Assembly: GCA_934569215.1 (NCBI GenBank)
Contig: CAKTKF010000079.1
Coordinates: 1 to 6,212, forward strand
Source: an uncultured Oscillospiraceae bacterium
Lineage (GTDB): Bacteria > Bacillota > Clostridia > Oscillospirales > Oscillospiraceae
Direction: 5' to 3'
Length of the DNA stretch: 6,212 bases
Part shown: positions 5,908-6,212 of the stretch, piece after piece
Position numbering within the stretch: position 1 is the stretch's first letter
How the letters are laid out: each line of letters begins with the position of its first letter
Notes under the pieces: generated by a model
Seen by the model: only the letters and a program-made list of their open reading frames with translations
Told to the model about the DNA's origin: nothing
Database searches by the model: none
Translations under genes and position numbers: made by a program

Positions 5908-5952
5908 AAAAACGTGCTTTGACTCCCCCGGTTGGAAGAGCCAAAGCACGTT
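5908..5952 (-). terminator. Intrinsic terminator of the membrane-protein gene
   Basis: An 11-bp perfect stem (arms 5911-5921 and 5942-5952), extended by three more pairs past one mismatch, ends in T5 on the minus strand (5912-5908). It lies 22 nt after the stop codon and separates this gene from the rnfC2 operon. Confidence 0.9.
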
Positions 5953-5974
5953 AAAGCAGGATTTTCCCGCTGTC

Positions 5975-6212
5975 TCAATATTTTTTGCCGAAATAGAACT
6001 TGAACGCCAGGGTCATCAGACTGACCAATAAGACTGTTACCAGCAGCGTAAGGCTGACGGTCATGCTGAAATACCCCGCCACGATAACCGCCGCCAGTCC
6101 CAGAATCAGGGTCGCCCGCATGGCCTCGCACAGCGCCTTGCTCACAATCTGTGCCTGACGCTCGTCGCTCTCCTTAATATACAGCTTTTTCAGCTTTTTC
6201 TCGTCCTTGAGG
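5975..6212 (-). CDS. Small two-helix membrane protein, C-terminal part, cut by the window edge
   Basis: The last 78 residues are visible; the start lies beyond the right edge. A charged, lysine-rich stretch (residues 2-18, with KLYIKESDER at 9-18) is followed by two hydrophobic segments, about residues 32-48 and 51-70, and a basic tail ending FGKKY. This layout matches a broad group of uncharacterised small Firmicutes membrane proteins of about 110-130 residues with a K-x-x-DER segment before two helices. From general knowledge these are often encoded beside an XRE-type helix-turn-helix regulator, which would lie outside this window. The reading frame, the stop at 5977-5975 and the terminator right after it support a real gene. 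The function is unknown; membrane location is inferred from hydrophobicity. Confidence 0.8.
   Translation of the reverse strand, partial: LKDEKKLKKLYIKESDERQAQIVSKALCEAMRATLILGLAAVIVAGYFSMTVSLTLLVTVLLVSLMTLAFKFYFGKKY

Noticed and set aside
1..6212. CRISPR array, insertion sequence, tRNA or rRNA
   Set aside because: No regular repeat-spacer pattern, transposase, cloverleaf or conserved rRNA stretch was seen on reading both strands.

Overview
The window is GC-rich overall, with AT-rich gaps between genes, Firmicutes-style Shine-Dalgarno sequences and intrinsic terminators. Together with an acetogen-type methylenetetrahydrofolate (methylene-THF) reductase module, this suggests a high-GC anaerobic clostridium, perhaps of the Oscillospiraceae type. 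That placement is inference; there is no marker gene here. Every supported gene lies on the minus strand, so genes are read from high to low coordinates.

Layout in the direction of transcription. (1) 6212-5908: the C-terminal 78 residues of a small two-helix membrane protein, closed by a strong intrinsic terminator. (2) 5897-5714: a control region with a GC-rich hairpin, an 18-bp palindrome (5845-5862) and a good promoter with extended -10 element (5768-5797). (3) 5713-2189: a tight three-gene operon, rnfC2-like, metV, metF, with gaps of 15 and 18 nt, ended by an intrinsic terminator at 2125-2161. (4) 2124-1863: a second control region with helically phased direct repeats, a promoter (1918-1946) and a 15-bp palindrome at the predicted transcription start. 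(5) 1862-1: a GntP-family permease, then a 105-nt spacer holding two hairpins, then the first 124 codons of a glycerate 2-kinase that runs off the left edge.

The central operon appears to encode a heterotrimeric methylene-THF reductase of the Acetobacterium woodii kind. MetF carries the flavin and folate site. MetV is a cysteine-rich iron-sulfur subunit. The large third subunit joins a second MetV-like domain to an RnfC-like NADH/flavin domain with two [4Fe-4S] motifs. The complex would move electrons from NADH through Fe-S centres to the MetF flavin and make methyl-THF, the methyl branch of the Wood-Ljungdahl pathway. Here the module stands alone between terminators, with its own promoter, no room for a SAM riboswitch and no other folate gene in view.

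The left operon is probably a glycerate uptake and use unit: the permease imports glycerate or a related sugar acid, and the kinase makes 2-phosphoglycerate for lower glycolysis. No RNA gene, CRISPR array, insertion sequence or origin was seen.
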